Of a stretch of 64,000 bases of DNA, positions 51,874 through 60,426 are shown piece by piece (the first letter of the stretch is position 1; each line of letters opens with the position of its first letter). A program made the position numbers and the translations under genes. The stretch is from NCBI RefSeq assembly GCF_021401245.1, contig NZ_JACBFY010000005.1:310001-374000 (forward strand). Reading direction: 5' to 3'. The DNA comes from Pseudacidovorax sp. NFM-22 (lineage in GTDB: Bacteria > Pseudomonadota > Gammaproteobacteria > Burkholderiales > Burkholderiaceae_C). A model generated the notes under the pieces. It was given only the letters and a program-made list of their open reading frames with translations, ran no database searches and was not told the origin of the DNA.

Positions 51874-53926
51874 CGGCTGGTGGGGCGTCGTGCTGGGACG
51901 CCTGTCCTTCGACGCCCTGCCTTTCTACAGTGCCATCGCCACGGCCGCGGCCTCGCTCGTCGTGCTCAGTGCCCTGGGCGTCGCCGGCCTGCTCACCTGG
52001 CTGGGCCGCTGGGGCTGGCTCTGGCGCGAATGGCTCACCAGCCTGGACCACAAGAAGATCGGCATCATGTACGTGGTGCTGTCGCTGGTCATGCTGTCGC
52101 GCGGCGTGATCGAGGGCGCGCTGATGCGGGCGCAGCAGGCGGTGGCCCTGGACAGCCCCGGCTTTCTGCCGCCGGAGCATTTCGCCCAGCTCTTCTCCAC
52201 GCACGGCTCGATCATGGTCTTCTTCATGGCCATGCCCTTCCTGACGGGCCTCATCAACTTCGTGCTGCCGCTGCAGCTGGGCGCGCGGGACGTGTCCTTT
52301 CCGCTGCTCAATTCGATGTCGCTGTGGCTCACGGCGGGCGGCGCCGGGCTGATGATGGTGTCGCTGGTCCTCGGCAAGTTCTCCACCGGCGGCTGGAGCG
52401 GCTATCCGCCGTACACCGAGGCCGCCTTCAACCCGGGCGTGGGGCCGGACTACTGGATCTGGGCCGTCACGCTCGGCTCCATCGCCTCCACCATGACGGG
52501 CATCAACGTGGCGGTCACGGTCTACAAGCGGCGCTGCCCGGGCATGACGCTGATGCGCATGCCGCTGTTCTGCTGGACGGCGCTGTGCACCGCCATCCTG
52601 ATGATCTTCGCCATGCCGCCGCTCACCGTGGCCACCGGGCTGCTGGCGCTGGACCGCTACGCCGGCATGCACTTCTTCACCAACGATGCCGGCGGCAACA
52701 TGATGAACTTCGCCAACCTGTTCTGGCTGTTCGGGCATCCGGAGGTCTACATCCTCATCCTGCCGGCCTTCGGCGTGTATTCGCAGGTCATCTCCAACTT
52801 CTCGTCCAAGGTGCTCTACGGCTACGACTCGCTGATCGCGGCCACCATGTGCATCGCCGTGCTCTCGTTCACCGTGTGGGTGCACCACTTCTTCACCATG
52901 GGCCAGAGCGCCAAGCTCAACGCCGTGTTCGGCATCGCCACCATGGCCATCGGCATTCCCACCGGCGTGAAGGTGTTCGACTGGATCCTCACCATGTTCC
53001 GCGGCCGGGTGCGCCTGTCGGTGCCCATGCTCTATGCCCTGGCCTTCATGGTGCTGTTCGTCGTGGGCGGCCTCACCGGCGTGCTGCTGGCCAACCCGGC
53101 CATCGACTACCAGGTGCACAACTCGGTGTTCCTGGTCGCGCACTTCCACAACATGCTGATCCCCGGCCTGCTCTACGGCCTGCTGGCTGCCTACACCTAC
53201 TGGTTCCCCAAGGCCTTCGGCTTCCGGCTGCACGAGGGCTGGGGCCGCATCGCCTGCGGCTGCTGGGTGACGGGCTTCTGCCTGGCCTTCCTGCCGCTGT
53301 ACCCGCTCGGCCTCATGGGCATGCCGCGCCGCAGCCAGGCCTTCTTCGAGCCCCAGTACCTGCCCTACACCATCGTCGCGGCCATCGGCGCGGTGTTCCT
53401 GCTGGCGGCGCTGGTGTCGCTGGGCGTGCAGCTGATCGTCTCCGTCCGCCAGCGCGCCGCGCTGGCCGTGCCGGGCGGCGACCCCTGGAATGCGCGCACG
53501 CTGGAGTGGTCCATTCCCTGTCCGGCGCCGCACTACAACTACGCGGTGCTGCCCGTGGTGCACGCCCGTGACGCCTTCCATGCCGCCAAGGCCGCGGACA
53601 CCGCCTACCCGCTCACGCGCGATTACGAAGACATCGAGATGCCCCGCAACACAGGCACCGGCGTGGTGATGGGCGTGGGGCTGGCGGCGGCCTGCTTCGG
53701 CCTGGTCTGGTGGATGTGGTGGCTGGCTGTGGCGGGCCTGGTGGTGGCAGCCGGTGCCGTGGTCGCGCGCAGCTTTGCCACCGACACCCTGCACCGCATC
53801 CCCGCCGCCGAGGTGCGCCGGCAGGACCAGGCCTGGCTCGCCTTCGCCCGCGCATTGCCGCGCACGGGCCGCGAGGCCGAGGCGAGCCCCGCCAACCGCG
53901 GCATGGCCGAGGCGGCCGGCGTATGA
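51860..53926 (+). CDS. cyoB: Cytochrome bo ubiquinol oxidase subunit I
   Basis: 688-aa heme-copper oxidase catalytic subunit. Heme ligand His is in THGSIM (His115); the CuB/cross-linked site HPEVY is at 293-297; CuB His pair HH at 342-343; heme His in HFHNM (428 and 430). This is an A-type oxidase with 14-15 membrane helices, as in E. coli CyoB. It reduces O2 to water with quinol electrons and pumps protons. Confidence 0.96.
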   Translation: MPIHDGWWGVVLGRLSFDALPFYSAIATAAASLVVLSALGVAGLLTWLGRWGWLWREWLTSLDHKKIGIMYVVLSLVMLSRGVIEGALMRAQQAVALDSPGFLPPEHFAQLFSTHGSIMVFFMAMPFLTGLINFVLPLQLGARDVSFPLLNSMSLWLTAGGAGLMMVSLVLGKFSTGGWSGYPPYTEAAFNPGVGPDYWIWAVTLGSIASTMTGINVAVTVYKRRCPGMTLMRMPLFCWTALCTAILMIFAMPPLTVATGLLALDRYAGMHFFTNDAGGNMMNFANLFWLFGHPEVYILILPAFGVYSQVISNFSSKVLYGYDSLIAATMCIAVLSFTVWVHHFFTMGQSAKLNAVFGIATMAIGIPTGVKVFDWILTMFRGRVRLSVPMLYALAFMVLFVVGGLTGVLLANPAIDYQVHNSVFLVAHFHNMLIPGLLYGLLAAYTYWFPKAFGFRLHEGWGRIACGCWVTGFCLAFLPLYPLGLMGMPRRSQAFFEPQYLPYTIVAAIGAVFLLAALVSLGVQLIVSVRQRAALAVPGGDPWNARTLEWSIPCPAPHYNYAVLPVVHARDAFHAAKAADTAYPLTRDYEDIEMPRNTGTGVVMGVGLAAACFGLVWWMWWLAVAGLVVAAGAVVARSFATDTLHRIPAAEVRRQDQAWLAFARALPRTGREAEASPANRGMAEAAGV

Positions 53927-54549
53927 GCGCCGCGCCCCCCAGCCGGCATCCCGGCATCAACCTTGGCCAGACCGACGCACCGGCCCATCGCGAGGCGGAA
54001 GAGACGGTCTTCGGCTTCTGGATCTTCCTGATGAGCGACCTGGTGCTGTTCGCCCTGCTCTTCGCGACCTACGCCGCCATGCTCGGCGCGACGAACGGCG
54101 GCCCCGGCCCGCGCGACGTGCTGGAGCTGCGCAGCGTGGGCGCGCAGACCGCGCTGCTGCTGCTGTCGAGCCTGAGCTTCGGCATGGCCTCCATCGCCAT
54201 GAAGTACGGCGCACCGGTGCGCCGCCTGCAGCTGTGGCTGGGGCTCACGCTGCTGCTCGGGCTGGCCTTCCTGGGCCTGGCGCTGCGCGAGTTCGCGCAC
54301 CTGGCGGCAGAGGGCGCCGTGCCGCAGCACAGCGGCTGGCTGTCGTCCTTCTTCGCGCTCGTGGGCACCCATGGCCTGCACGTGGCCCTGGGGTGCTTCT
54401 GGATCGGCGTGATGATGGTGCAGGTGCGCGTGTTCGGCGTGCAGCGGCCCGTCAAGCTGCGCCTGCTGCGGCTGGGCCTTTTCTGGCACATGCTGGACGT
54501 GGTGTGGATCTTCCTGTTCTCGGTCGTCTACCTGGGGGGCCTGGCATGA
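53923..54549 (+). CDS. cyoC: Cytochrome bo ubiquinol oxidase subunit III
   Basis: 208-aa membrane subunit with five helices: VFGFWIFLMSDLVLFALLFA, ALLLLSSLSFGMASIAM, ALVGTHGLHVALGCFWIGVM, LGLFWHMLDVVWIFLFSVVY. ATG overlaps the cyoB stop (ATGA), so translation is coupled. Confidence 0.94.
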   Translation: MSAAPPSRHPGINLGQTDAPAHREAEETVFGFWIFLMSDLVLFALLFATYAAMLGATNGGPGPRDVLELRSVGAQTALLLLSSLSFGMASIAMKYGAPVRRLQLWLGLTLLLGLAFLGLALREFAHLAAEGAVPQHSGWLSSFFALVGTHGLHVALGCFWIGVMMVQVRVFGVQRPVKLRLLRLGLFWHMLDVVWIFLFSVVYLGGLA

Positions 54550-54929
54550 GCGGACACCCGTCCGATTCGGACGCCCCGCGCGACGCCGGTCAGGCCGGGC
54601 GGGCATTCGCGCACGGCGAGGACGTCCGGCAGGAGAAGCGCCGCGAGCTGCGCGCCTACCTCATCGGCTTCGCCCTCTCGGTGCTGCTGACCGCCCTGCC
54701 CTTCGCGCTGGTGGCCGGCGGCTGGGCCACCGGCCTGAGCGCCTATGCCGTCATCGGCGCAGCCGCGCTGGTGCAGGTGGCCATGCACTTCCGCTTCTTC
54801 CTGCACATCGGCCTGGGCCGCTCCACGCGCGACGACCTGCAGCTGATCCTGTTCACCGCGCTGATCATCGTGCTGATGGTGGGCGGCACGCTGTGGATCC
54901 TGGGGAATCTGCATGCGCGGATGATGTAG
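54546..54929 (+). CDS. cyoD: Cytochrome bo ubiquinol oxidase subunit IV
   Basis: 127-aa assembly subunit with three helices: RAYLIGFALSVLLTALPFAL, AYAVIGAAALVQVAMHFRFF, LILFTALIIVLMVGGTLWIL. It overlaps cyoC by ATGA. No cyoE (heme O synthase) follows, so the heme O farnesyltransferase must be encoded elsewhere. Confidence 0.92.
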   Translation: MSGHPSDSDAPRDAGQAGRAFAHGEDVRQEKRRELRAYLIGFALSVLLTALPFALVAGGWATGLSAYAVIGAAALVQVAMHFRFFLHIGLGRSTRDDLQLILFTALIIVLMVGGTLWILGNLHARMM

Positions 54930-54930
54930 C

Positions 54931-54961
54931 CGGACGGGCGGCGTGGGCCGCCGTGAGTCCG
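54931..54961 (+). terminator. Stem-loop after cyoD
   Basis: Outer arms CGGAC/GTCCG and inner GGCGGC/GCCGCC with a 4-base loop, starting right after the cyoD stop. No clear T-run; likely the end of the cyo transcript. Confidence 0.55.
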
Positions 54962-55070
54962 CTGGCTCTTCCACCAGCGCCAGCACCCACAGCGGGTCCC
55001 CCTTACCCTCCCCCCGCAGGGAGTTGCAATTGAAGGTTGAGTAGAGTCCGCTTTCGGTGAAAAGACGGAC

Positions 55071-55127
55071 ATGAAGGAGAGCAGCTTCACCGACGGGTCG
55101 ATCATCGGTTCTCTCAATCAGGCCTAG
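55071..55127 (+). pseudogene. IS3-family OrfA N-terminal remnant
   Basis: MKESSFTDGSIIGSLNQA and a stop. This matches the first 18 residues of IS3-family OrfA transposase proteins (MKKSRFTEEQIIxxLKxAE-type start), preceded by a GAAAAGACGGAC leader as in IS407-like elements. The element is otherwise gone, and no inverted repeat or target duplication was recognised. The remnant lies between the cyo operon and the amidase cluster. Confidence 0.5.
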
Positions 55128-55164
55128 GACGCATGCCAGGCTGCCCACCGCCGCCCGGCGCCAC

Positions 55165-56748
55165 TCAGGATCGCGCTGCCTGGGCCTTGAGCGACGGTGA
55201 GCGGCGATGGCGCGTGCCAACCTCGTAGGCATAGGCCTGCGCAAGCAGCTGCGGCTCGCTCCACTGCCGACCCAGGAACAGCAGCCCGAACGGCGCACCC
55301 GACCGGTAGTAGCCCGCCGGCATCGTGACGGCGGGCAGGCCGGCGATGTTGAGCTCGCCCACCGTCGTCTCCTGGATCGTGCCGGTACGCACCTGCGGCA
55401 ACTCCTCCCGCATCTGCGGAAACACCAGCCCGTCCAGCCGCTCGCGGGCAAACACCTCATCGACGATCTGAAGGTAGCGCGCCTTGAGCGCGATGAAGTC
55501 CGACAGGTCCGGCGGTGCCGAAGGATCGCGCAGGCAGGCCACGAACTGCGGCAAGCTGTGCATGAAATGCAGCACGCCGCCCGGCTCGAACGCGCCCTGG
55601 GCCGCCGTGGCGCGGGCGAATTCGTCGAAGGTCTTCAGCGCCGCATCGGGGCCCAGCCGCTGCAGGTACCGGTGCAGGTCGTAGGGCACCGACTCCATGC
55701 CGCGGGCATCGAAGTTCGGCAGCGGCGCGGTCGGCTGGCGCAGCGACGCGAAGTCGGTGCCGGCGAAAGGGTCCTCCACGAGCACGGCGCCCAGGCTGCG
55801 CAACTCGTCGGCGGCGCGGGCATAGAGCTCACTGGCCTCGGGCGACAGCGGCTGGTCGCGCCAGCCCGGACCGTAAAGGCCGAGGCGCACGCCGCGCAGG
55901 GCGTCGGTGGACAGCAGCGACGTGTAGCCGCCGACGGGCTTCTTGCCCACGCCGGCCAGCGTCTTGGGGTCTTCGGCGCTGTAGCCGGCCAGCACATCCA
56001 GGCAGAGCGCCGCATCCCGCACGTTGCGCGCGATCGGTCCCACCACGTCGCGGTTGCCGGAGAGCGGCATGACACCGGCATTGGGCACCAGGCCGATGGT
56101 GGGCTTGATGCCGACCAGGTCCTGCGCGGACGCGGGATTCTGGATCGAGCCGCCCGTCTCCTCGGCCAAGCCCAGCACCACCATGTTGGCGGCGACGGCC
56201 GCGGCCGTGCCCGCGCTGCTGCCACCGGGCACACGGCCATCGATGGCCACATTCAGCGTCGGGCCCGCCCAACTGTCGTCGGCGTGGGTGCCCGTGTGGC
56301 TGAGCACTGGCACGTTGGTCTTGCCGAGGATGACGGCGCCGGCGGCACGCATGCGTGCGACCACCGGCGAGTCGGTGGCCGGGAACAGGTCCACGCCGCC
56401 GGTCTTGCTGTGCAGCAGCGACCAGCCCGCCGTGGTGGGGAAGCCCACCATGTCCATCGGATCCTTGACCACGACCGGCACGCCAGCCAGTGGGCCGAGC
56501 GCCTCGCCCGCCTCGCGGCGTGCATCGATGGCGCGCGCGTCGTCGATGGCCAGGGGGTTGAGGAAGATGATGGCGTTGTAGTGCGCGTTGTAGGTGTCGA
56601 TCTGCGCGAGGCAGGCGCGCGCCAGGCTTTCGGCGGTGAAGGCGCCGCTGCGGAAACCGGCTTGCACGGCATCGACGGTCAGTGCGCCGAGGTCGATGCC
56701 GGCGAGGCCTGCGGCCGGCGGATTCTGTGCGGATTCGAGGGTACTCAC
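55165..56748 (-). CDS. Amidase (amidase-signature family)
   Basis: 527-aa cytosolic amidase of the AS family, hydrolysing a carboxamide. The triad is visible: Lys95 in VPVVVKDPMD, cis-Ser about 177 in GGSSAGTAAAVAANM, and nucleophile Ser201 in ETGGSIQNPAS. GTG start 56748 has AAAGGA about 9 bases upstream; the frame extends further but without family similarity. It ends the amiC-amiR-urt-like operon, so its substrate is probably the amide imported and sensed by that system. It is not an AmiE (nitrilase-type) amidase. Confidence 0.9.
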   Translation of the reverse strand: MSTLESAQNPPAAGLAGIDLGALTVDAVQAGFRSGAFTAESLARACLAQIDTYNAHYNAIIFLNPLAIDDARAIDARREAGEALGPLAGVPVVVKDPMDMVGFPTTAGWSLLHSKTGGVDLFPATDSPVVARMRAAGAVILGKTNVPVLSHTGTHADDSWAGPTLNVAIDGRVPGGSSAGTAAAVAANMVVLGLAEETGGSIQNPASAQDLVGIKPTIGLVPNAGVMPLSGNRDVVGPIARNVRDAALCLDVLAGYSAEDPKTLAGVGKKPVGGYTSLLSTDALRGVRLGLYGPGWRDQPLSPEASELYARAADELRSLGAVLVEDPFAGTDFASLRQPTAPLPNFDARGMESVPYDLHRYLQRLGPDAALKTFDEFARATAAQGAFEPGGVLHFMHSLPQFVACLRDPSAPPDLSDFIALKARYLQIVDEVFARERLDGLVFPQMREELPQVRTGTIQETTVGELNIAGLPAVTMPAGYYRSGAPFGLLFLGRQWSEPQLLAQAYAYEVGTRHRRSPSLKAQAARS

Positions 56749-56896
56749 GGAAGCGTTCCTTTGTGAAGGTTGCGACAGGGCTCCGCACCGCGGACGGCAC
56801 GGGGGAAGGACGACAGCGCCGAAGGGCACCGCGTGGCTGCGCGCAAGGCGCAGGATGGGCGTGGAACGGCGCGGGCGAAGCCGCGCCGGCGTGCGG

Positions 56897-57589
56897 TCAG
56901 AAGGTCATGTGCCTGTCCACCACCTCGTCGGTCAGCCGGTCGATGGCGCCGCTTTCGACGACCGCGCCCTTCTCGAACATCGCGAAGCGGCTGGCCACGC
57001 GCCGGGCGAAGTCGATGTTCTGCTCGACCAGCACCATCGTCATGCCGAACTCCCGGTTGAGCCGGACGATGGCGGCCTCGATCTCCTCGACGACCGAGGG
57101 CTGGATGCCTTCGTTCGGCTCGTCCAGCAGCATCACGCGCGGATGCGCGGCCAGTGCCCGCGCGATGGCGAGCTGCTGCTGCTGGCCGCCGGAGAGCACG
57201 CCGCCGGGCCGGTCCAGGTTGGCCGCGAGGTAGGGAAAGAGTTCCAGCGCCAACGGTGGAATGGCCACCGGCCCGCGTCCGGCGAAGCAGCCCATGAGGA
57301 TGTTCTGCCGGACGCTGAAGTCCGCGATGATCTCGCGGCCCTGCGGCACGTAGGCGATGCCGCTGCGCGCACGCAGATGCGTGGCCAGGCCGCCGATGGC
57401 GCGGCCTTCGAGTTCGATGGCGCCGGTGGAGCGCACCATGCTGCCCATGAGCGTGCGCAGCAGCGTGGTCTTGCCCATGCCGTTGCGCCCGAGTATGGCG
57501 GTGACCTGGCCGGCCGGGATGTCCAGGCTGACGTCCTGCAGCGCGTGGCTGCGGCCGTAGTAGCTGTTGACGGCGGTGAGCTTCAGCAT
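56897..57589 (-). CDS. urtE: UrtE/LivF-like ABC transporter ATPase
   Basis: 230-aa cytosolic ATPase. LKLTAVNSYYGRSHALQDVS, Walker A GRNGMGKTTLL, Q-loop YVPQGREIIADFSV, signature LSGGQQQQLAIARAL, Walker B VMLLDEPNEGIQPS. The NxYYGxSHxL start and NEGIQPS are typical of UrtE. It overlaps urtD by 7 bases. It drives amide or urea import. Confidence 0.9.
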   Translation of the reverse strand: MLKLTAVNSYYGRSHALQDVSLDIPAGQVTAILGRNGMGKTTLLRTLMGSMVRSTGAIELEGRAIGGLATHLRARSGIAYVPQGREIIADFSVRQNILMGCFAGRGPVAIPPLALELFPYLAANLDRPGGVLSGGQQQQLAIARALAAHPRVMLLDEPNEGIQPSVVEEIEAAIVRLNREFGMTMVLVEQNIDFARRVASRFAMFEKGAVVESGAIDRLTDEVVDRHMTF

Positions 57590-58344
57590 GATGCGGCGAT
57601 TCCGTGGGAGCCGAGATAGGCCTGGCGGACCCGGGGGTCGCGTTCGATCTGCGCGACGCTGCCTTCGGCCAGCACCTTGCCCAGGTGCAGGACGGTGATC
57701 TTCTCGGCGATGTCGCGCACGAAGGCCATGTCGTGCTCGACCACCAGGATCGTCTGGCGGCCGCGCAGGGCATTGAGGATCTGGGCCGTCCGGCTGGTCT
57801 CGGCATGGGTCATGCCCGCCGTCGGCTCGTCGAGCAGGATCACCTTGGGCTTCTGCGCGATGAGCAGGCCCAGCTCGAGCCATTGCGTCTGGCCGTGGCT
57901 CAGGTCCGCGGCCTGCCGTTGCTGCAGCGCCTCCAGCCCGGTCAGCGCCAGGATCTCGTCGATGCCCGACTCGGCCGCGCGGCCGAAGCCCCAGCGCAGG
58001 TTGCGCAGGATCGAGGGCTCGCGCGTCGCGGCCACGCCGAGGTTCTGGCGCACCGTGAGTTCACGGAACACGCTCGGGATCTGGAACTTGCGTCCGATGC
58101 CGGCGCGCGCCACGCGGTACTCAGGGCGGTTGGTGATGTCAGTGCCGTACAGCAGCACCTGCCCTTGCGAGCTGCGCGTCTTGCCGGAGATCAGGTCCAT
58201 CAGCGTGGTCTTGCCGGCGCCATTGGCGCCCAGCAGCACGCGCAGTTCGCCTTCGGCCACCTGCAGCGAAACACCGTCGACGGCCTTGAAGCCACCGAAG
58301 CTCACGCCCAGCGATCGGAGTTCGAGTGCGGGGGTCGCCGTCAT
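57583..58344 (-). CDS. urtD: UrtD/LivG-like ABC transporter ATPase
   Basis: 253-aa ATPase. Walker A GANGAGKTTLM, KFQIPSVFRELTVRQNLGVA typical of UrtD, signature LSHGQTQWLELGLLI in place of LSGGQ, Walker B VILLDEPTAGMTHAE, and VVEHDMAFV. Start ATG 58344 overlaps the urtC stop (ATGA). Confidence 0.92.
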   Translation of the reverse strand: MTATPALELRSLGVSFGGFKAVDGVSLQVAEGELRVLLGANGAGKTTLMDLISGKTRSSQGQVLLYGTDITNRPEYRVARAGIGRKFQIPSVFRELTVRQNLGVAATREPSILRNLRWGFGRAAESGIDEILALTGLEALQQRQAADLSHGQTQWLELGLLIAQKPKVILLDEPTAGMTHAETSRTAQILNALRGRQTILVVEHDMAFVRDIAEKITVLHLGKVLAEGSVAQIERDPRVRQAYLGSHGIAASC

Positions 58345-59462
58345 GCCGGGCCTCCCGCCTTGGGCCGCGCCGGCGCGTTCCAGCGCGCCAACAGGTCGTG
58401 GGCCCAGCCGCCGAAGCCCATCGGCAAATACAGCACCACCAGCACGAAGGCCAGCCCGACGATGACGCGCCAGGCCTCCACCAGCGACTGGGTCTCGCTC
58501 GCCGTCGACTCCAGCATGTTGATCAGGATGGCGCCGAGGCAGGCCCCCAGCAGCGAACCGCGGCCACCCACCGCCGCCCAGACAACCATGGTGATGGAGA
58601 AGGCCAGGTCCATGAAGGTGGGCGACGCGAATTCGGCCACGACCACGTACAACATCCCGGCCAGGGCCGCGATGCCGGCCGACAGGCTGAAGAAGAACAC
58701 CTGGTAGTGCGCCACGTCGAAGCCCAGGTAGCGCGCGCGCTGCGGATCGGCGGCCGTGGCGCGCAGGATCAAGCCGGCACGGGTGGCCAGCAGCAACCGG
58801 GCGCCAATCAGCACCGCGAGCAGCGCGAACGCGACCAGGTAGTAGGTGGCCGGGCTGTAGGGGTCGAACTCGAAGCCGCCGAACTTCAGCCAGGCCAGGT
58901 CCGACAGGCCGTTGAAGCCGTTCGTCAGCGGCTGGGCATCGACCAGCAGCAGCCGCACCAGCAGCACGAGCGCCAGCGTGATGATCGACACGAAAACGCC
59001 CGCGATGCGTTTGCGGAACATGACCAACCCGAGCAGGAAGGCCACGATGACCGGCAGCACCAGCCCCATCAACAGCCCGAAGGACTGGTATCTGAACGGT
59101 GACCACAGGAAGGCCATCGGGTTGATGCAGCACAGGTCGATGGCAGCGCCGGGCTCGGCGTTGGACAGCATGAAGTCCGGCACCGGCCCGTTGCCCCCGT
59201 GCTGGAGGCTGGCGGGGCTGGCCATCTTGAGTGACATGGCCAGCATGTAGGCACCGAGGCCGAAGAACAGCCCCTGCCCGAGGTTGAGGATGCCGGCATA
59301 GCCCCAGCACATGGCGATGGCGATGCCGAGCATGCCGTAGACCAGGTACTTGGCGAGACGGTTGAGCCAGAAACCATCCAGCAGCAGCGGTGCCGCGAGC
59401 ACGCACAGCACGAAGACGGCATAGGCGGCGAAGGTCGCGCGCCGATCGAGTGTCGAATGCAT
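58341..59462 (-). CDS. urtC: UrtC/LivM-like ABC transporter permease
   Basis: 373-aa membrane protein with about ten helices. WGYAGILNLGQGLFFGLGAYMLAMSL-type core (GYAGILNLGQGLFFGLGAY), ITLALVLLVRLLLVDAQPLT, and YVVVAEFASPTFMDLAFSI are characteristic of UrtC. It starts 3 bases after urtB. Confidence 0.92.
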   Translation of the reverse strand: MHSTLDRRATFAAYAVFVLCVLAAPLLLDGFWLNRLAKYLVYGMLGIAIAMCWGYAGILNLGQGLFFGLGAYMLAMSLKMASPASLQHGGNGPVPDFMLSNAEPGAAIDLCCINPMAFLWSPFRYQSFGLLMGLVLPVIVAFLLGLVMFRKRIAGVFVSIITLALVLLVRLLLVDAQPLTNGFNGLSDLAWLKFGGFEFDPYSPATYYLVAFALLAVLIGARLLLATRAGLILRATAADPQRARYLGFDVAHYQVFFFSLSAGIAALAGMLYVVVAEFASPTFMDLAFSITMVVWAAVGGRGSLLGACLGAILINMLESTASETQSLVEAWRVIVGLAFVLVVLYLPMGFGGWAHDLLARWNAPARPKAGGPA

Positions 59463-59465
59463 GGA

Positions 59466-60359
59466 TCAGCGGCCCTTGAACGAGAACAGCCCGTTGGGGC
59501 GCGCGATGATGAGCACGATCACCAGGCCGAACATGGCAGCCCGCGCGACGATGTCGTTGGACAGGGCGGCCACGACGCCGTTGATCTCGCCCAAGCCCAG
59601 CGACATCAGCACGGCGCCGAGCAGGCTGCCGACACCGCCGGCCACGACGACCAGGAAGCTGTCGACCACCAGGGACGTCCCCATGTCGGGCGACACCGTC
59701 TTGAAGCCAGCCACCAGCACGCCGGTGATGCCGGCCAGCCCCGCGCCGAAGGCGAAGGTCCAGGCGTTGACGCGCTCCACGTCGATGCCACAGGCAGCCG
59801 CCATGCGCGGATTGCGGATGATGGCGCGCACCTGCATGCCGATGCGCGTGCGGTACATCAGCAGCCAGGTGGCGAGGGTCAGGACCACGGTGCAGGCCAC
59901 GATGAAGGCGCGGTAGGCGTTGATCGACACGCCGCCCAGCTCGATGGCGCCCTGCAGTTCCGCCGGCACGGGCATGTTCTGCAGCCCCGGGCCCAGGCCC
60001 TGGATGTGGATGCCGAAGAAGGCAAGGCCGCCCTCCAGCCGGACCGCCTGCTGCACCAGGATGGCCACGCCCCAGGTCGCCAGCAGCGTGTCGCCCAGCC
60101 GCCCGTAGAGGCGGCGCACCACGCAGCGTTCGATCAGGAAGCCCAGCAGACCCGCCGCCACGAAGGCCAGCGGGATCGCGGCGTACAGGCTCCAGCCGAG
60201 CCAGATCTGCGCCAGCACGGCACAGTACGCGCCGATCATGACCATTTCCCCATGGGCCATGTTCACCACGCCCATGGCGCCGTAGATGATGACCAGGCCC
60301 AGGGCGGCCAGTAGAAGGATCGAGCCCACGCTCAGGCCGATCAGGAGGACGTCGAGCAT
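59466..60359 (-). CDS. urtB: UrtB/LivH-like ABC transporter permease
   Basis: 297-aa membrane protein. GLVIIYGAMGVVNMAHGEMV, MIGAYCAVLAQIWLG, LLATWGVAILVQQAVRLEGG, and VDSFLVVVAGGVGSLLGAV match UrtB. It follows the binding-protein gene by 67 bases, where a strong stem-loop lies. Confidence 0.92.
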   Translation of the reverse strand: MLDVLLIGLSVGSILLLAALGLVIIYGAMGVVNMAHGEMVMIGAYCAVLAQIWLGWSLYAAIPLAFVAAGLLGFLIERCVVRRLYGRLGDTLLATWGVAILVQQAVRLEGGLAFFGIHIQGLGPGLQNMPVPAELQGAIELGGVSINAYRAFIVACTVVLTLATWLLMYRTRIGMQVRAIIRNPRMAAACGIDVERVNAWTFAFGAGLAGITGVLVAGFKTVSPDMGTSLVVDSFLVVVAGGVGSLLGAVLMSLGLGEINGVVAALSNDIVARAAMFGLVIVLIIARPNGLFSFKGR

Positions 60360-60387
60360 CTCGCGAGTTCCGAAGGACGATGCCGCG

Positions 60388-60412
60388 CCGCCCGCACCCC
60401 GTGCGCGGGCGG
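60388..60412 (-). terminator. Intercistronic stem-loop between urtA-like and urtB-like genes
   Basis: CCGCCCGC/GCGGGCGG arms with a small inner GCAC/GTGC pair. Such hairpins after binding-protein genes commonly protect the upstream mRNA and partly reduce permease expression. Confidence 0.55.
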
Positions 60413-60426
60413 TGGCGGCAATGGGG

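Noticed and set aside
51581-53794. 737-codon minus-strand open frame
   Set aside because: His/Gln-rich low-information translation opposite cyoB, whose heme and copper ligands are all in place.
59457-60314. Plus-strand His/Gln-rich frame over the urtB-like gene
   Set aside because: Shadow of the permease on the opposite strand with no motif of its own.
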